A stretch of 64,000 bases of DNA, taken from contig SAXG01000023.1 in assembly GCA_012932865.1 (NCBI GenBank), forward strand, positions 124,001 through 188,000, written 5' to 3'. Within the stretch, counting starts at the first letter, position 1; each line of letters starts with the position of its first letter. The translations under genes were made by a program, and so were the position numbers. This DNA comes from Amylostereum areolatum (Eukaryota; Basidiomycota; Agaricomycetes; Russulales; Stereaceae). A model generated the notes under the pieces. It was not told the DNA's origin and searched no databases. It worked only from the letters and a program-made list of their open reading frames with translations. Below, in pieces: positions 20,833 to 33,933 of this stretch.

Positions 20833-23084
20833 ATGGTCTCGTCTCGTTCTGGTCTTTCCGAATGGTCCTTCAGTCTCCGATGCAACGACACCACCTACCA
20901 GTCTTCCTCCGATTCCGACGGTTCGGTTTCCTCGCCTCGGCCTGCACGGACGCTCTCGCAAGAACTGGCCGAGAAGGAGGCACAGGACACGGCTGTGTAC
21001 AAGCCCAACCCGTGGTCAATCTCGAAGGTGAACGCAGCCGCTCGCGCTCAAGATCAGCACCAGCCACTACGCGGTGCGCCCACTGGGAAGGGGCAGACGG
21101 GGACAAAACGTCGTTTTGAGGGGAAGGTTCTGGACATGGTAAAAAAGCAGGCGCAGGAGCCGAAGCCGAACGGTGGACTCAAACCTAATCTTCCTCCGCC
21201 TCCTCCCCCGCCAGCCCGACCTCCAGCCAGTGCGACCCGACTCCCAACAGCTACTCGACGCCAACGCCCACCACCGGCCGCTCAGCGCCCACCACAAACC
21301 TCGGTATCCCAGGCCCTCGCTTCAAAACCACCTCCAGCCCCCCGTCTTCCCACTCGACCGCCTGTCCCATCACCACCCCCTCGTCCTCCCGGTCCCGTTG
21401 CGCCTGCGCCGCATATACGCAACTTACCGCTCAACAAACCCTTTGTTTCGACGTTTCCTGCTCCCAGCACCTCTCGCGGCACGCATGCATCCGCCTCGGT
21501 TCGTCCAATCCCGGTCTCGCAAGCTTTTTTCTCGTCTCCTCCGCCTGGCGCTCGCTTCGTTCCAAGGAGCCACCCCTTCCCCCGAGACCCTACACCCAAG
21601 TCCATCTCTGTTCCTAGACATCCAGCTCCAGCTCCAGCCCCTGGATCTGCTTCTCGTGATTATGTTCCTCCAGCTCGGCATTCCGGTCAACCCAAAGATC
21701 TCGATAACTACTGTACCCCGCCTCCGCACGATAATGACATGCCTTCTCGTCTCCCCCTTTCACCGATCCCTCAGGGCCAAAAGGCGCGCGCGCCCGTCTT
21801 AAAGTCTTTTTCGTCTCCCCCGGCTCCTCTCTCTGTATTTGGGCACTCAGCTTCTCGTCCCTCGTCCGCATACATCCACTACAAATCCTCCCAGAAGGTC
21901 TCACAAGCACCCTCCCGCGTTGCTGTGGATCAACATAAGAGCGGTGACTTTCGTTCACATCAACATGTTTTGCGCCGGACTGACCACAAATCTCAATAGT
22001 TCCCGACGCCATAGATGGACCGCCTTTGGACGAACAAAGACAACATCTTGACGACAGTGAGCCTTCCGCTTGCACTTATCTTTCGCTCTAATGCTGACGT
22101 TCGTCGTTCCTTAGATGTCATTTGTAGAGAGAGTTCGACCCCAGCCCGCGTTCAGGAAATGGAAACCCGCTGTCCTCCCCCGTCACCACCCCGTTGGCGG
22201 CCTGCCGTTAAAGATGGTATATTGCTGGTATATTCTCATCTAATCGAAGCTAACGAAACTTTACCAAGAACCACAAGAAACTTTCGCACAGACACCCACG
22301 GTCAACCTCGGTTCGATCCCAACTTTTTCCACGGCGTATCCCTAGCTAAGGGCCGGTTATTCTAGCAGGACCCTTGAGTGTGCATCTGGACGACCGCGAG
22401 TCCTCACCCGGTAAGCCATGTCCCTGTCATCGCGATACGCGTAACATCACCCTTTTCGACACAGATGGCAGCCACGAATGCCATTCGGATACAAGAACGT
22501 CAACGCGTCCTTCGAAGCAGCTCAGTCTCAAGCACTCACCGTCGCCACCTCTTCCTTCTATCTATGGATTCAAATCAGACGCATACACTCATCCATCTCT
22601 GTCCAACGATCCGGACGAAACATGGTCTACTCTCCCTCCAAAACGTACCTCGAAGTCCAAGCCCGCTACAGGCGTCAAGTCCTCTGGAAAGTTCAAGGCT
22701 CCACTCTCCCTCACGCACCCACGGCTGGTACCTGCAGCTGCTGCTATCGACCGTCAAACTGGTCAAGACACAACGAAGAAGGTCCGAGTGACGGTGTACC
22801 ACCCTCCACCACGCTCTTCAGGCCCAACAGAATCGCCACAGCGATGGACAGCAAGACGCGGCGGCGACCCGACGACGGCTCGCAAGGTCCGGGAGAAGGA
22901 TCGCAAGCCCGGGCCCGGCTCGACAGACGGCGAAATGGCTAACGTCGATCTTGGCGTCATAGGCTCTCGCTACCCCGCTGTTCGCGCGGAAGAACGCAAG
23001 GTAACGCACTTGCCCCCAGGTTCCACTTTCGTTGACCGAGAACGAACGATACTGATCGCGATCGATGTGCGGGGTGACGCGTGA
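20833..23084 (+). CDS. Unrecognised proline-rich basic protein
   Basis: Plus-strand gene starting at ATG 20833 (MVSSRSGLSEWSFSLRCNDTT). A long first exon (to about 21970) encodes TLSQELAEKEAQDTAVYKPNPWSI and then some 250 residues dominated by proline, serine and alanine with poly-Pro runs. Four or five small exons follow, with good GT-AG sites (donors near 22055 and 22409). The final exon ends at TGA 23082-23084 with a more ordered block: VRVTVYHPPPRSS, DLGVIGSRYPAVRAEERKVTHLPPGSTF. No catalytic motif is visible; conserved blocks at both ends suggest a disordered linker or scaffold. It runs divergent from the disrupted helicase gene. Function unknown. Confidence 0.72.
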
Positions 23085-23523
23085 CGTGTTGATGCAGTAG
23101 CGCCGTCATAAGTGTGGCGAGGTGCGAGACATGCTGGCTCTTCCGAGCTGTGGGCCCATTTACCACGATGCTTGGAGGGCAGTGGATGATGAAGACACAG
23201 AGACGTTTGGGAACGAGATCGGTTTCTTGCGGTGGCCGCCAATGATGTGAGGGTGTACTGACCTTGCCATGTCCCATAAAATGTAAAATAACAGAAATTT
23301 GAGCCTCACTGCCGAATGCATTCCATGTTTCAACGCGGGGGAAAGATGAACGATGAACAATAGACGAGCGAGCGAACAATAGGCGGTGCGTCACAAATCG
23401 TGACCTGTTGTGATACTCGTGACCAGTACGTGACGGCGCGTGTTTGTTCGATTTGGATTTGAATTGGGGCCACTCCTTTCCTTTCCCTCTCCCACCATCT
23501 CCCACATCCTTTTCATCGTCGTG

Positions 23524-23551
23524 CACGACGACAACGACGACGACGACGACA
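23524..23551. repeat. GAC-rich trinucleotide repeat in a promoter
   Basis: Imperfect (GAC)n, about nine units, some 55 nt upstream of the ATG at 23607. Confidence 0.85.
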
Positions 23552-23606
23552 AACATCACCGAATAGCTTCATACTATCTTCCTGCTTGACGTTGACGCGT
23601 ACTGCG

Positions 23607-25141
23607 ATGGCGACCAACCCGATCGACGACTCCTCGTCTCTCCACCTTGTCCGCCCCCGCAAGCCCGTCTCAGTCCAGCGCAGTCACTCTCTCGTCTCCC
23701 TCCCCACACCACCGTCCACAGTCCATAAGCGCCCGCGCTCTCGTGCCAGCTCGGCCTACGCATCAGACAACGACGACGAAGACAATCACGCTGTGCCAGA
23801 GCCGTCTTCGTCGCCCCTGCGGGGCCCACACGACGAGCTCACGCGCAAGCACAAGCGCCGACGCATCGACGACGTGGTGGCAGAGATCGGTTACGAAGAC
23901 CGCGAGCGCGAAGAGGCCTTTTGGATGGACCGCAAGGCGGCGCCCGTAGCGCGCAAGCCGAAGCCAACCCTCAAGCCGCGCAGCCGCACGGGCCCGAGCG
24001 TCTCTGCCCGCCTCTCTTCCTCCTCGCGCCGGCTCTCTCATTCGATTCCCGCATCGAAGGGGTCCATCACGTCCTCGGCCGCGCGCGCAGCGGCGGCCGC
24101 CACGCTCCTTTCGCCCCCACCCACCCGTCCTCGTCCCCCGGTCACACCGCCCAGGCCCAAGCGCGTCAAGGTCGGGCCCAAGCGCGATTCGCCCAACAAC
24201 CCGTTCCTGCAGGACTCTCCGCCGTCTTCTCCTGTTGGTCCCAAGACACCATTGACCGAGCAACAGACGATCACTTATGTCTTGTGAGTGTTTTTTCTCT
24301 TGTACTCCTATCGAGCGTGGGAGCGGAGAGACGGAGATGCTTCCCCAAATGGAATGGTGGATGAGGAGGCCGTTTTGTGGTCGGATGCCCGTGCCAACTT
24401 GCGTTGAATCGAGCGAGGGGAGATGAGGAGAAGAACCCCGGATTGGAGGGTTGTCACTGACGAGATAGGGAGGCTCCTGCGTTGAATATGACGTCCCACA
24501 CCCGCATACATTCTATCTCTACCTTTCTCTCCTCCGTCCTCGCTTACACTCGCTAACCAACCATCTTTTCTTCCCCCAGCCGCGGCAAAAAGCAGACCTT
24601 TGGCAACCCGTTCTTTTACTGGAAGCCTGACCCCCGCTCGGACCTGCCCACGCGTCACCCCGACTTCACGCCTTCGGACAACTGCGCCCCCCGTCGTCTG
24701 TTCCCCCAGGCAGGTCAGTCGAAGCCCCGCCAGACGCCCCCGCCCAAGTCCCACCAACGCAGCGTCACTCCCGACCCATGGGACTCGGACGCCGACGAGG
24801 GGGAGAAGCCCAGCCTGAAGTCCCTGCCGCGCATGACGCTCGCGACCAAGTTTGCCAAAATCGCACAGGCGGGCCCGTCCCACATCCACCCTCACGGGGG
24901 TCTGGAGCCGGCTGCGGACGTCGAGTCCGAGGAAGACGAGTCCGAGGAGGAGGAGGAGGAGGAGGCGCCGCGCCCTTCGCTTATGGCCATGCTTGCCCAG
25001 GCGAAGCAGGAGAAGGCCCGCCGACCTGTCAAGGCCCTCCCGGTCCGCGCGAGGAGCGCGGAGAAGGGCAAGCTTGCCACCGTGCAGGAGGAGACGGAGT
25101 ACCCGACGGTCGACCGGGACGCCGACCCCTTTCTCCTCTAG
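23607..25141 (+). CDS. Unrecognised nuclear-type protein with acidic stretch
   Basis: Two-exon gene: ATG 23607 to about 24283, one intron of roughly 300 nt, then about 24580 to TAG 25139-25141. The first exon is Ser/Pro/Arg-rich with a bipartite-like basic cluster (TRKHKRRRIDD) and CDK-type SP/TP sites. Immediately around the splice junction is the best conserved-looking block, TEQQTITYVL then RGKKQTFGNPFFYWKPDPRSDLPTRHPDF. The second half has an acidic run (DESEEEEEEEAPRPSLMAML) and a basic end. This suggests a regulated nuclear protein, but I cannot name the family. No enzyme motif is present. Confidence 0.78.
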
Positions 25142-25566
25142 ACCCTAGCGTGTTTATTTTCTGGTTCATTTCGCCCGTTTCTTCTTCTTTTATGGCTCTT
25201 TGTGCATTCTTTATCGATTTATCTTGCGACACCTTTCACCCTACTCCCTGCTTTCCGCCCGCGTCACCCACATCCTACACCCCGCTCTCTTCTCCTTGTT
25301 TCTTGTTTCTCGTTACTGTTTTTTTCCTTGTCCCGCCCCGCTTCACGCTCTCCTCATCGCCATGCGTTCCTTCCCCCGTTGTGTGCGTGCGCTTCATCTC
25401 GATCTCCTAGGTATATAAATACGTATGTTTCTGTAGGCTGTTCGGCTTTGTAAACGACAAGTTTCGGCGGGGGGTCGCGTCCGGCCCTCCGCCGTGTTAT
25501 GGGGATATAGATACGTTGTTTTATTTGCACATTGTATGAATGCGATCGTTTTACAATATGGGTACA
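25142..25566. other. Convergent intergenic region
   Basis: Pyrimidine-rich 3' region of the gene ending at 25141 and the 3' flank of the GH105 gene. No gene seen. Confidence 0.6.
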
Positions 25567-27060
25567 CTACTGCTGTTCGAACTCGATGCTAGCGAGCACA
25601 AAGGCGGCGAGGCCCTTGAGGTCGTTCAGGTCGATCGCCTGGCTGACGTAGTACTGCGAAAAGCCGGTCAGCATCGATGTCGATCCACACAAGGCGAGCG
25701 CTGCGGACCTCGTAGTCGTTCCCCGGCTGCAAGCTGCCCACGATGACGGTCGCGTTCCAGTCCATCGTCCCGTCCGCATTGGGCAGGACCCAGGTGCGAG
25801 TCGCGTGCGCGTACGCGTTCTTCGCGGCGGCGACGAGCGCGCCGTCCGCGTCGTGCACGAGGCCGAGGCGGACGGCTTTGAGGAGGGCGTAGACGAACAT
25901 CGCGCCGCCAGAGGACTCGAAGTAGTTGCCCGCGCGCGCGGGCTGCGTCAGCACGAGCCACCACGCGCCCGAGGCGGGGTCCGCGGCCTGGGCGAGGGCG
26001 GGGAGGAGCGCGGCCAGCTGCGGGGCGAGGGTGGCGCGCAGGGCGGCGGTGGGCGGCGTGGCGGGGACGAGCGCGAGCACGTCGACGAGCGCCATGGTGT
26101 ACCACCCGAGCGCGCGGTCCCAGATCTCGGGGGAGTGGCCGCGGTCGGGCGAGGCCCAGTCTTGGACGTGCGCATTGTCGTAGCCGTGGTAGAGGAGGTG
26201 GACAAGGGTCTCGGTCGGGAGCGCGGTCGAGGCGAGCTGGAGGGTGTGGTTGAACTGGCGGTCGAATTGGAGCGCGATGTCGTCTGTGGGGCGCGGTGAG
26301 AGGTGGGCGGGGAGGAGCGGGACGCGGACGGACCCCAGGCGGAGCGGTTCGTGGGTTGGAAGGCGGCGGTGTAGGTCGCGTAGAAGACGTCGCCCATGTA
26401 GATCCCGTCCAGCCATCCTGTCCCCGTCGTCAGCACGCGCTAGGATGTCGAGGAAAGCATGATAATAAAGACGGCACCTTGGTTCGGGTAGATGGCCTTG
26501 TGCCAGAACTGGCCCTCCGTCGTGCGTGGGTGCGTCTCCAGCTGCGCGCGGAACTGGTCTGCGGCTTTCTTGTATCGCTCGTCGCCGGTTTCGTCGTACC
26601 TGGGTGCCGCATCAGAACGTCGGCCTCGGGCATGGAGAAGGGCAGAATGCGTCAAAGGAACTCACAAGTACAGGAAGGAAGGCCCGACGCGCAACGGATC
26701 GAGTTGGTACTCGTCCAGCCTGCGATCGCACTGTTACTACCTCCGTTCCGCATCGACGCACGAAGAACGCAGCAATAAAGCCACCCACACGTAGTTCGCC
26801 CCGACGTGCCCGTTCGCGTCGACGATGTTGTCCACCCCGGCCTTGATGTAATCGAAATACGTCCGGTTGCCCGTCCTCTCGAACAGCAGCCGCAGCGCCC
26901 ACTGGAACTCGCCGTGCTCGTACGAGACCGTCGGCGCGCCCGCGCTGAGCCCGTTGCCCTGTCCGCGCGCGATGCCCGAGTCCGCGGCGTACGTCGAGTA
27001 GGTGACGCTGAGCACTTGCGGGAGAGAGGAGAGCGCGAGCAACGCGATCGGCCAGGACAT
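25567..27060 (-). CDS. Secreted GH105 unsaturated rhamnogalacturonyl hydrolase
   Basis: Glycoside hydrolase family 105/88-type protein. By family knowledge it removes the unsaturated uronic acid that pectate or rhamnogalacturonan lyases leave on oligosaccharides. It starts at ATG 27060 with a signal peptide (MSWPIALLALSSLPQVLS). Alpha-barrel landmarks follow: HGEFQWALRLLFERTG, YFDYIKAGVDNIVD, the YDETGDERYKKAADQFRAQL helix, EGQFWHKAIYPNQ, WLDGIYMGDVFYATY, HGYDN, HSPEIWDRALGWYTMALVDVL (the catalytic region), NYFESSGGAMFVYALLKAVRLGL and a last exon YYVSQAIDLNDLKGLAAFVL. Several short introns; the last removes about 56 nt before YYVSQ. Length is near the family norm. It is the only pectin-related gene in view. 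Confidence 0.88.
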
Positions 27061-28069
27061 GGTTGGGCGGGCGTGCGGGGGGTCGAAAGATCGGCCGTGG
27101 TGAGTCGACAAAGGGGGTCTATTAGGGGCGGAGGAACCTCGCGATGGTGCGGTCCGAACGGGAAAGGGGTCGGTGCATGACTGCAGTTTGCCAGGAGACG
27201 AGGAACGCGCGTACAGAAGCGCGACACATGGGCGTGTGTGGCATGGGCGTGATCTGCCCTCGTGATGTGGAGGTGAAGATATGACTGCCTTGAGCACCCG
27301 CAAAAAAGCTTCAAGTCTCACGTATCTTGGGGTAGGGTGACGATGTTGTGGTGGAGGCGGGCCGCTGTGTATAGAGTCCGAAGACCACCGGTAGAGATTC
27401 GAAGTTCGGTGGATGAGCATGTTCTGACAGTGAGGACGTCCGGTTCTTCCTATATAAAGATGCTGTATGCTGAAGCGCCGAAGACCTGAGCGACCTTGGA
27501 TACGCCCTCTCTGTGATCGTGGTCCTCGTCGGCGACCTTCTCTGGTCGTGCTACTTGAAGCATTTGTACTACTTAGTACGCATCGTGAGCCGTTCAAGTT
27601 GAAAACATGAAAGGATCGAAAAAACCTGCCCGCGTTTTCGCCAACTGTGCTTCTACGAGAGCTCAATCGAGCGTAAGTATACTATGCGACTACTTACTAG
27701 TAGTAACGCGGTCCTGCCCGTCGTGGCTGGTTAAAAATCACGAAATTGGGCGCCTTGTGTAAATAATTTTGGATGAATGGATAGCACGCTTTCCTTGGTC
27801 GAACTTTGTGCTTCCTGAGATCTGAGAGACGGTGGTTGACGAGTAGAACTTGAGAGAGGACTGACTCCGGAGTCTGGACTGACTTCGACTGAGTGACCCG
27901 GTGACGCGGTAACGGAGGTAACGCTCAGTGACTCCGTGACGTGCGCGCAAAGGACGCGTCACCCGCGATTCGAAGCAGCGCGCGTCCTCGCACACGCAAG
28001 CTTCCCCTCGGCCATCTCTTCCCCACCCACCACTTTGTAGCCGTTACCCCCAGAACTCTTCCGCCCATC
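27061..28069. other. Divergent intergenic region
   Basis: About 1 kb between the GH105 start and the proteasome subunit start, presumably both promoters. A TATA-like TATATAAAG lies near 27451. The stretch 27830-27950 is rich in GTGACTC/GACTGA-type short repeats. No gene can be supported. Confidence 0.55.
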
Positions 28070-28954
28070 ATGGTAAGCCCGCTTATTTTTCCCCCAGGAC
28101 CCTCGATTGGTGCTCGGGAGATGTACTGACCGCTGGCTGCAGTCGATCATGGAATACAACGGCGGCTCGGTCGTCGCGATGGTCGGAAAGGACTGTGTCG
28201 CGATTGCATCGGACCTGCGGCTGGGAAACCAAGCGCTCCTGGTGGCCACGAATTTCGAAAAGGTGCGTACATGATTGCTCCAGAGTCGAGCGAGAGTGCG
28301 CTGAGACGCAACCGGTCCAGGTCTTCCCCGTTACAGACAGGATATACGTCGGTCTTCCCGGTCTCGCATCGGACGTGTTGACACTGTACGTTGCCTTCAA
28401 CTCCCCTCTCTACCTCTGGGATCAGGCCTGACGGGAATATCGCGCCGCCGCAGACGCGAACGCTTCCGCTACCGCGTGAACATGTACACCATCAAAGAGT
28501 CGCGCCAGATCGAGCCCTCGACCTTCGCCCACCTCGTCTCCAGCACGCTCTACGAGCGACGCTTCGGGCCGTACTTCATCGAGCCGATCATCGCCGGCCT
28601 CGAGCGCTCGCCCGCGACGGGCGAGCTCGAAACGTACATCGCCGGCGCGGACCTCATCGGCTGTCTGAACTTCGCGAAGGACTTCATCGTCGCCGGCACC
28701 GCGAGTGACAAGCTCTTTGGTGTTGCGGAGGGGCTGTGGGAGCCGGATTTGGAGCCGGAGGACCTGTTCGAGACGATCAGCCAGACGCTGCTGAACGCGG
28801 TCGACCGCGACGCGTATTCGGGTTGGGGCGCGATCGTGCATTTGATGTGAGTCTCTTGTCCTCGTTCGTTCGTTCATCCGGGGTGCTGACGGACGGGGTG
28901 GGAAGAACGAAGGACAAGGTGGTGTCGCGCACGCTGAAGGGGAGGATGGACTAG
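28070..28954 (+). CDS. PUP3: 20S proteasome subunit beta-3
   Basis: Non-catalytic beta-3 subunit of the 20S proteasome core (PUP3/PSMB3). The start codon sits alone in exon 1 (ATG 28070-28072, donor GTAAGC directly after it); exon 2 begins at 28143 with [20 protein letters not shown]. Other family marks: [87 protein letters not shown] and [19 protein letters not shown]. The last exon gives [14 protein letters not shown] and TAG 28952-28954. There is no N-terminal propeptide plus catalytic Thr, as expected for beta-3. About 205 residues, normal length. Confidence 0.96.
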
Positions 28955-29355
28955 GATGCCGTTTTCGGGCACATTTCTGTATCGCTGTCGCTTACACCTC
29001 GTCGTGTTGTAATCCAATTCGTCTTCGCCTTTTGCGTTCGGTGGCTCACCCCATGTCTCGGAGCCTGCTTCAAGAAGACGGTATCTTTTGTCTTTGCTGT
29101 GTGCTGTGTGCCCCCCATCGCGCAACCAACACTCATCCAAGGCAAGTCTTCCATGGGACCAGTTCGATTCGCCCTCCAGGCCCCGGAGTCGACACGTCCT
29201 TGCGCAATGCGGTTAGCTCTCGCTTCCTTCCCATGATGAAAATGCCATAGGTCGCGTTTTGAGAGGCGACAGGAATACTTGTGCACATCTTCCCTTTTTG
29301 GGTGATTTCAATGCCACTGTGTACTAAGATAGTGAGCAGAATCTGTAATTCCATT

Positions 29356-29440
29356 GGCCTGGTGGTCTAGTAGTATGATTCCTTCTTAGGGTCTTGAAAC
29401 ACATTTGGAGGAGGTCCCGGGTTCAATTCCCGGCCAGGCC
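29356..29440 (+). tRNA. tRNA-Pro(AGG) with intron
   Basis: Folds as a tRNA: acceptor GGCCTGG pairs CCAGGCC; D arm starts GTCTAGTAG; anticodon stem CCTTC pairs GGAGG with one G-T; loop TTAGGGT has anticodon AGG; T arm CCGGG-TTCAATT-CCCGG. A 14-nt intron (TCTTGAAACACATT) sits after the base 3' of the anticodon, the usual nuclear position. A T5 run near 29456 may end transcription. CCA is not encoded. Confidence 0.95.
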
Positions 29441-29716
29441 CTTTGCTGTCGGTTGATTTTTACCGTTTTTACCCATCGTCTATTTTATTGTATCAAGTTC
29501 GCTAATGCTCAAGGAGTGAAGCTAGTGAAGATGTGTACAATCCAGGGATTGTAATATCAATCGCATGAACGAGATCGCCTGTTATACACCTAATAGTATG
29601 CTAAAATCGTACAGTACAGTGTTACAAAAACGAGATGGCCTCGGTATGCATGCTTGTAGAAGTCCTACACTCGACGTTCATTTGTATGACAGAGGCTTAA
29701 CCATTCGCTTCGGGAT
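29441..29716. other. Short intergenic stretch
   Basis: 3' flank of the tRNA gene and of the small minus-strand gene. Nothing else seen. Confidence 0.6.
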
Positions 29717-30119
29717 CTAGTCGCGGTTCAGCTCAGCCTGACGAGCGCGGAGTTCCTCTCGCGACTGCGATGTCGATGGTCAGAGAAACCGTCCAGACAA
29801 ACAAAGAATCGAAGAGATCGACGTACGAGTGGCTCTTCGAGGTTGTTCGCGATGTGGGGTGCGGGGACGTGCGGGTCGCGGGCGTGGTGGACGTTCGCCT
29901 CGTGGTTCGAGTTGAGGCCGGCGCCGATGGGGGCGTTGAGGTCGGAGGGGTCATTCGATTTCTGATCGGGTGGTCAGAACCATGAGGAGGAAGAGAGCAG
30001 CGGGGACATACGGCGGGGTGAGGTTGGGTCGTGAACTGCTGCTCTGATGTAGAGTTATCCTGGCCAGACTTCTTGTGGGAGGACATCTTTCCCTTGATGG
30101 AGTCGATGACTTTGGACAT
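29717..30119 (-). CDS. Small hydrophilic protein, stress-type
   Basis: Three-exon minus-strand gene from ATG 30119 (MSKVIDSIKGKMSSHKKSGQDN) to TAG 29719-29717. Exon 2, after a 49-nt intron with a GTATGT donor, reads KSNDPSDLNAPIGAGLNSNHE and ANVHHARDPHVPAPHIANNLEEPL; exon 3 reads SREELRARQAELNRD. About 97 residues, almost no hydrophobic core, many N, H, P and charged residues, as in small stress-induced hydrophilic fungal proteins. A TATA box 122 nt upstream fits an inducible promoter. The function is not established; the stress role is inferred from composition only. Confidence 0.75.
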
Positions 30120-30240
30120 GATGGATTCCGGTCGAGAGTGGATTTAGGGGATGAGTTGGATGATTGAAGTGTAGAGGGTTGGATGGGTGAGTGAGGGAGT
30201 GGGAGGTGGCTGTAGAAAGGGGAGGGCGAGTGGAAGGTCC

Positions 30241-30248
30241 TTTATATA
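30241..30248 (-). promoter_or_regulatory. TATA box of the small hydrophilic gene
   Basis: TATATAAA on the minus strand, 122 nt upstream of the ATG at 30119. Confidence 0.65.
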
Positions 30249-30555
30249 TGTTCAGGGGGATGACGAGTGCGGGGCTGCGCGTTTGAGGTGACTCCAAAGG
30301 GCGGTACGACCAAGCCAGATTGAGGACGCGTGACGTCAGTCCCTCGACTGCGCCAGCTTCCCATCACGTGGCGAATGACTGAATACGGGAATTCCCGAAC
30401 GGGCCACCGCCCACCGCTGCGGCTTCCACCTGGCTGTCCTCCACGTTCTCCGCCTTTCGCCTCATCGCACTCGCACTCGCACCTCGCTCGCACATCCCCT
30501 CGACTTTGCGGTCCGACTCTCTGCTTCGCGATACCCCGCAGGGACCCCCGCCGCC

Positions 30556-32336
30556 ATGCCGTCCCAATCGACCCTCAGCTCGGACGACAAGGGAAAGATC
30601 AAGTCCGCCATCGGCACCGCTAGCAACAAGATCCACACCGCCTGTCTCGCCCGCGTTTACTTCGCACACCCGGACCCCGAAAAATGGGCGTACGGCGGTC
30701 TGCAGGGCGCGCTCGCGTTCGTGCACGACAAAACGCGGAACGCGTTCGTGTTCCGGATGGTCGACCTCGTCGGCACGCGCGGCGTCATCTGGGAGCACGA
30801 GCTCTACGACGATTTCGAGTACTTCTCGGACAGGCCGTACTTTCATACCTTTGCGGGAGACGTGAGTGCCCATCGTGCGTGAACTGTCGGGTTGGGCTGA
30901 CCGCTCACGATTGTTTGTTTTTGGTTAGGAATGCATGATTGGGCTGGTGTTCGCGGAAGAGAACGAGGCGAAGATTATGCTCAAGAAAGTGACGCAGAGG
31001 AAGGAGACGAAAGGTGAGCCCTCGTTTCTTGATCTTCCACGCTGCGGACCCCCGCGCGGGCCCGCCGCCGTCTTACTCGTCTTCGACGGGTTGCTCTTGC
31101 TATCCGATAATCACCCGTAACGAGGAAACCGCGCCTCTCACGCCTTCCTTCAACGGCGTTGTCGCACTGTGGCCCTAGCCGCGTGCGCTACGACGTCTGA
31201 TGTACCTACCCATCCTCGGTCTTCTCGCCTACACGCGCACGTACCAAACACTAACGGCTCTCCCCAGCGAAATCCAAAACAAGCTCGACCCTCTCCGCCC
31301 CCACGCCCTCGCGCTCCAAATCCAAATCCTCCCGCCTGAGCAAGATCGACAAGTCCCTCATCTCCGGCCCCACCTCGGGCTCCTTCAAGCACGTCGCGCA
31401 CATGGGCTACGACGCCGAGCGCGGCTTCGTCTCCTCGGGCGTGGACCCGTCCTGGACCGCCTTCCTCGGCGACCTCCAGGCGCACGGCGTCGACTCGAGC
31501 TTGATCGCGGACAACATGGATTTCATCAAGGAGTTCGTGCGCGACGCCCAGAAGAATCCGCCCGCCGCCCCTCCGCCGAAGAAGAAAGGCCCGCCTCCGC
31601 CGCCCGCGCCTCGCCGGCACGGCGCGTCAGACTCCACGTCGTCCGCCGCCCCACCAACGCCTACGTCTACACCTCCGGCTCCCCCGCCCCCGCGTGCTCC
31701 TCCTCCAAGGTCGGCACCACCCCCCGCGGCACCGCCCCCACCCCCCACGGCGCCCCCGCTCGCCCGGAGCACTCCCCCACCCAGAGCGCCTCCTCCGCCT
31801 TCCCGCCAACCAGCGCCTCCCGCGGCTCCACCTCCACCGCCCTCGCGCCCACCCCCAAGCAACAGCGCGCCGCCTCCACCTCCCGCACCCCCCAGTCGAG
31901 GTGCAGTTGCGCCTCCCGCACCTCCTCCTCCTCCTCCTCCTCCTCCCCGCCACCAGCAGGAGGGGTTGCTCCACCACCCCCACCCCCTCCTCCGCCACCC
32001 CCTGCGGGAGGCGCGCCTCCACCACCTCCACCGCCCCCGCCACCTGCAGGCGGAGGCGGAGGCGGACCTGCACTTCCCGCACCAGCGCCTGGCCGCTCGG
32101 ACCTCCTCGCGTCCATCCAAGGCAAAGGCATCCACTCTCTACGCAAGACCGAGGGCTCGTCCCCGCCCTCGCGCTCCACGCCCCCGCCGCCCGCGCCCGC
32201 TGCGGTCGAGGAGAGCAGTTCGGGCGGTGGTGGCGGTGGCGGGGATTTGACGGCTGCGCTTGCGGCCGCGCTGTTGGAGAGGAATAAGAAGTTGGGGGAC
32301 AGCGATGAGGAGGACGAGGAGGATGATTGGGATTGA
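30556..32336 (+). CDS. LAS17: WASP-family actin nucleation promoter (Las17/Wsp1)
   Basis: Activator of the Arp2/3 complex at endocytic actin patches. The start ATG 30556 opens a WH1 domain (CLARVYFAHPDPEKWAYGGL, HELYDDFEYFSDRPYFHTF, CMIGLVFAEENEA), which binds WIP-type partners. After two introns comes a GTPase-binding-like block (ISGPTSGSFKHVAHMGYD, GFVSSGVDPSWTAFL), then about 250 residues of poly-proline, a WH2 motif (RSDLLASIQGKGIHSLRKT) and an acidic tail ending EEDEEDDWD at TGA 32334-32336. The open frame changes inside the proline region: either a 56-nt intron 31901-31956, which restores phase, or a one-base loss in a C run. Domain order and tail are complete. Confidence 0.9.
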
Positions 32337-32813
32337 GTTCCGTCGTTTCGGTGCGGGGTCGACTGGGTGTTGGATGGATGCCGATCTTCTCTCTCCTTTT
32401 CTTCTTCTTTTTTCTGCCTTTTGCTTGGCCATTTGTTCACGACGAAGTACGTTTTGCACGTAATGCAATGCGATAAGTTATATGTAAGTTACGGGTGATG
32501 AGTACACTGCCTGGGCGCATGTCGCAGGCGACGGTGCGCGCAGGGGAAGGACGATGTAATAATAATAAGTTGGGTTAGTGCGGCGATTGCCGAACTAGGA
32601 CCACAGGCGCGAATATCAGCGCGGTTGCTGTCTCCTTCTCCCCCCCATCTCCATCCAAACCACCACCCACCCGTGAGTGCGCTTTCGCCCGTTCAGCGCT
32701 GCGACGATGGGACACGAAGGGGACCGCTGACGGGTGCGCTGGCGGCGCGAATTCGGACAGGATTTTCTGACGGCTCTTCCCCAACCCCAACCGCAAGTGC
32801 AAGATACGACGCT
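32337..32813. other. Intergenic region upstream of calmodulin
   Basis: 3' flank of LAS17 and promoter/leader of calmodulin. C-rich and T-rich blocks only. Confidence 0.55.

Positions 32814-33933
<1,120 letters not shown>

Noticed and set aside
26737..27666. 309-codon minus-strand frame reaching upstream of the GH105 start
   Set aside because: The upstream extension has no ATG-supported domain; the signal peptide at 27060 marks the real start.
27738..27995. Possible LTR remnant (GTGACTC/GACGGA motifs resembling the chromovirus LTR)
   Set aside because: Similarity is limited to very short motifs; no extended match to the 493-bp LTR.
31407..32440. Long Gly/Arg-rich frames opposite the WASP gene
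   Set aside because: Antisense shadows of the poly-proline and acidic coding sequence.
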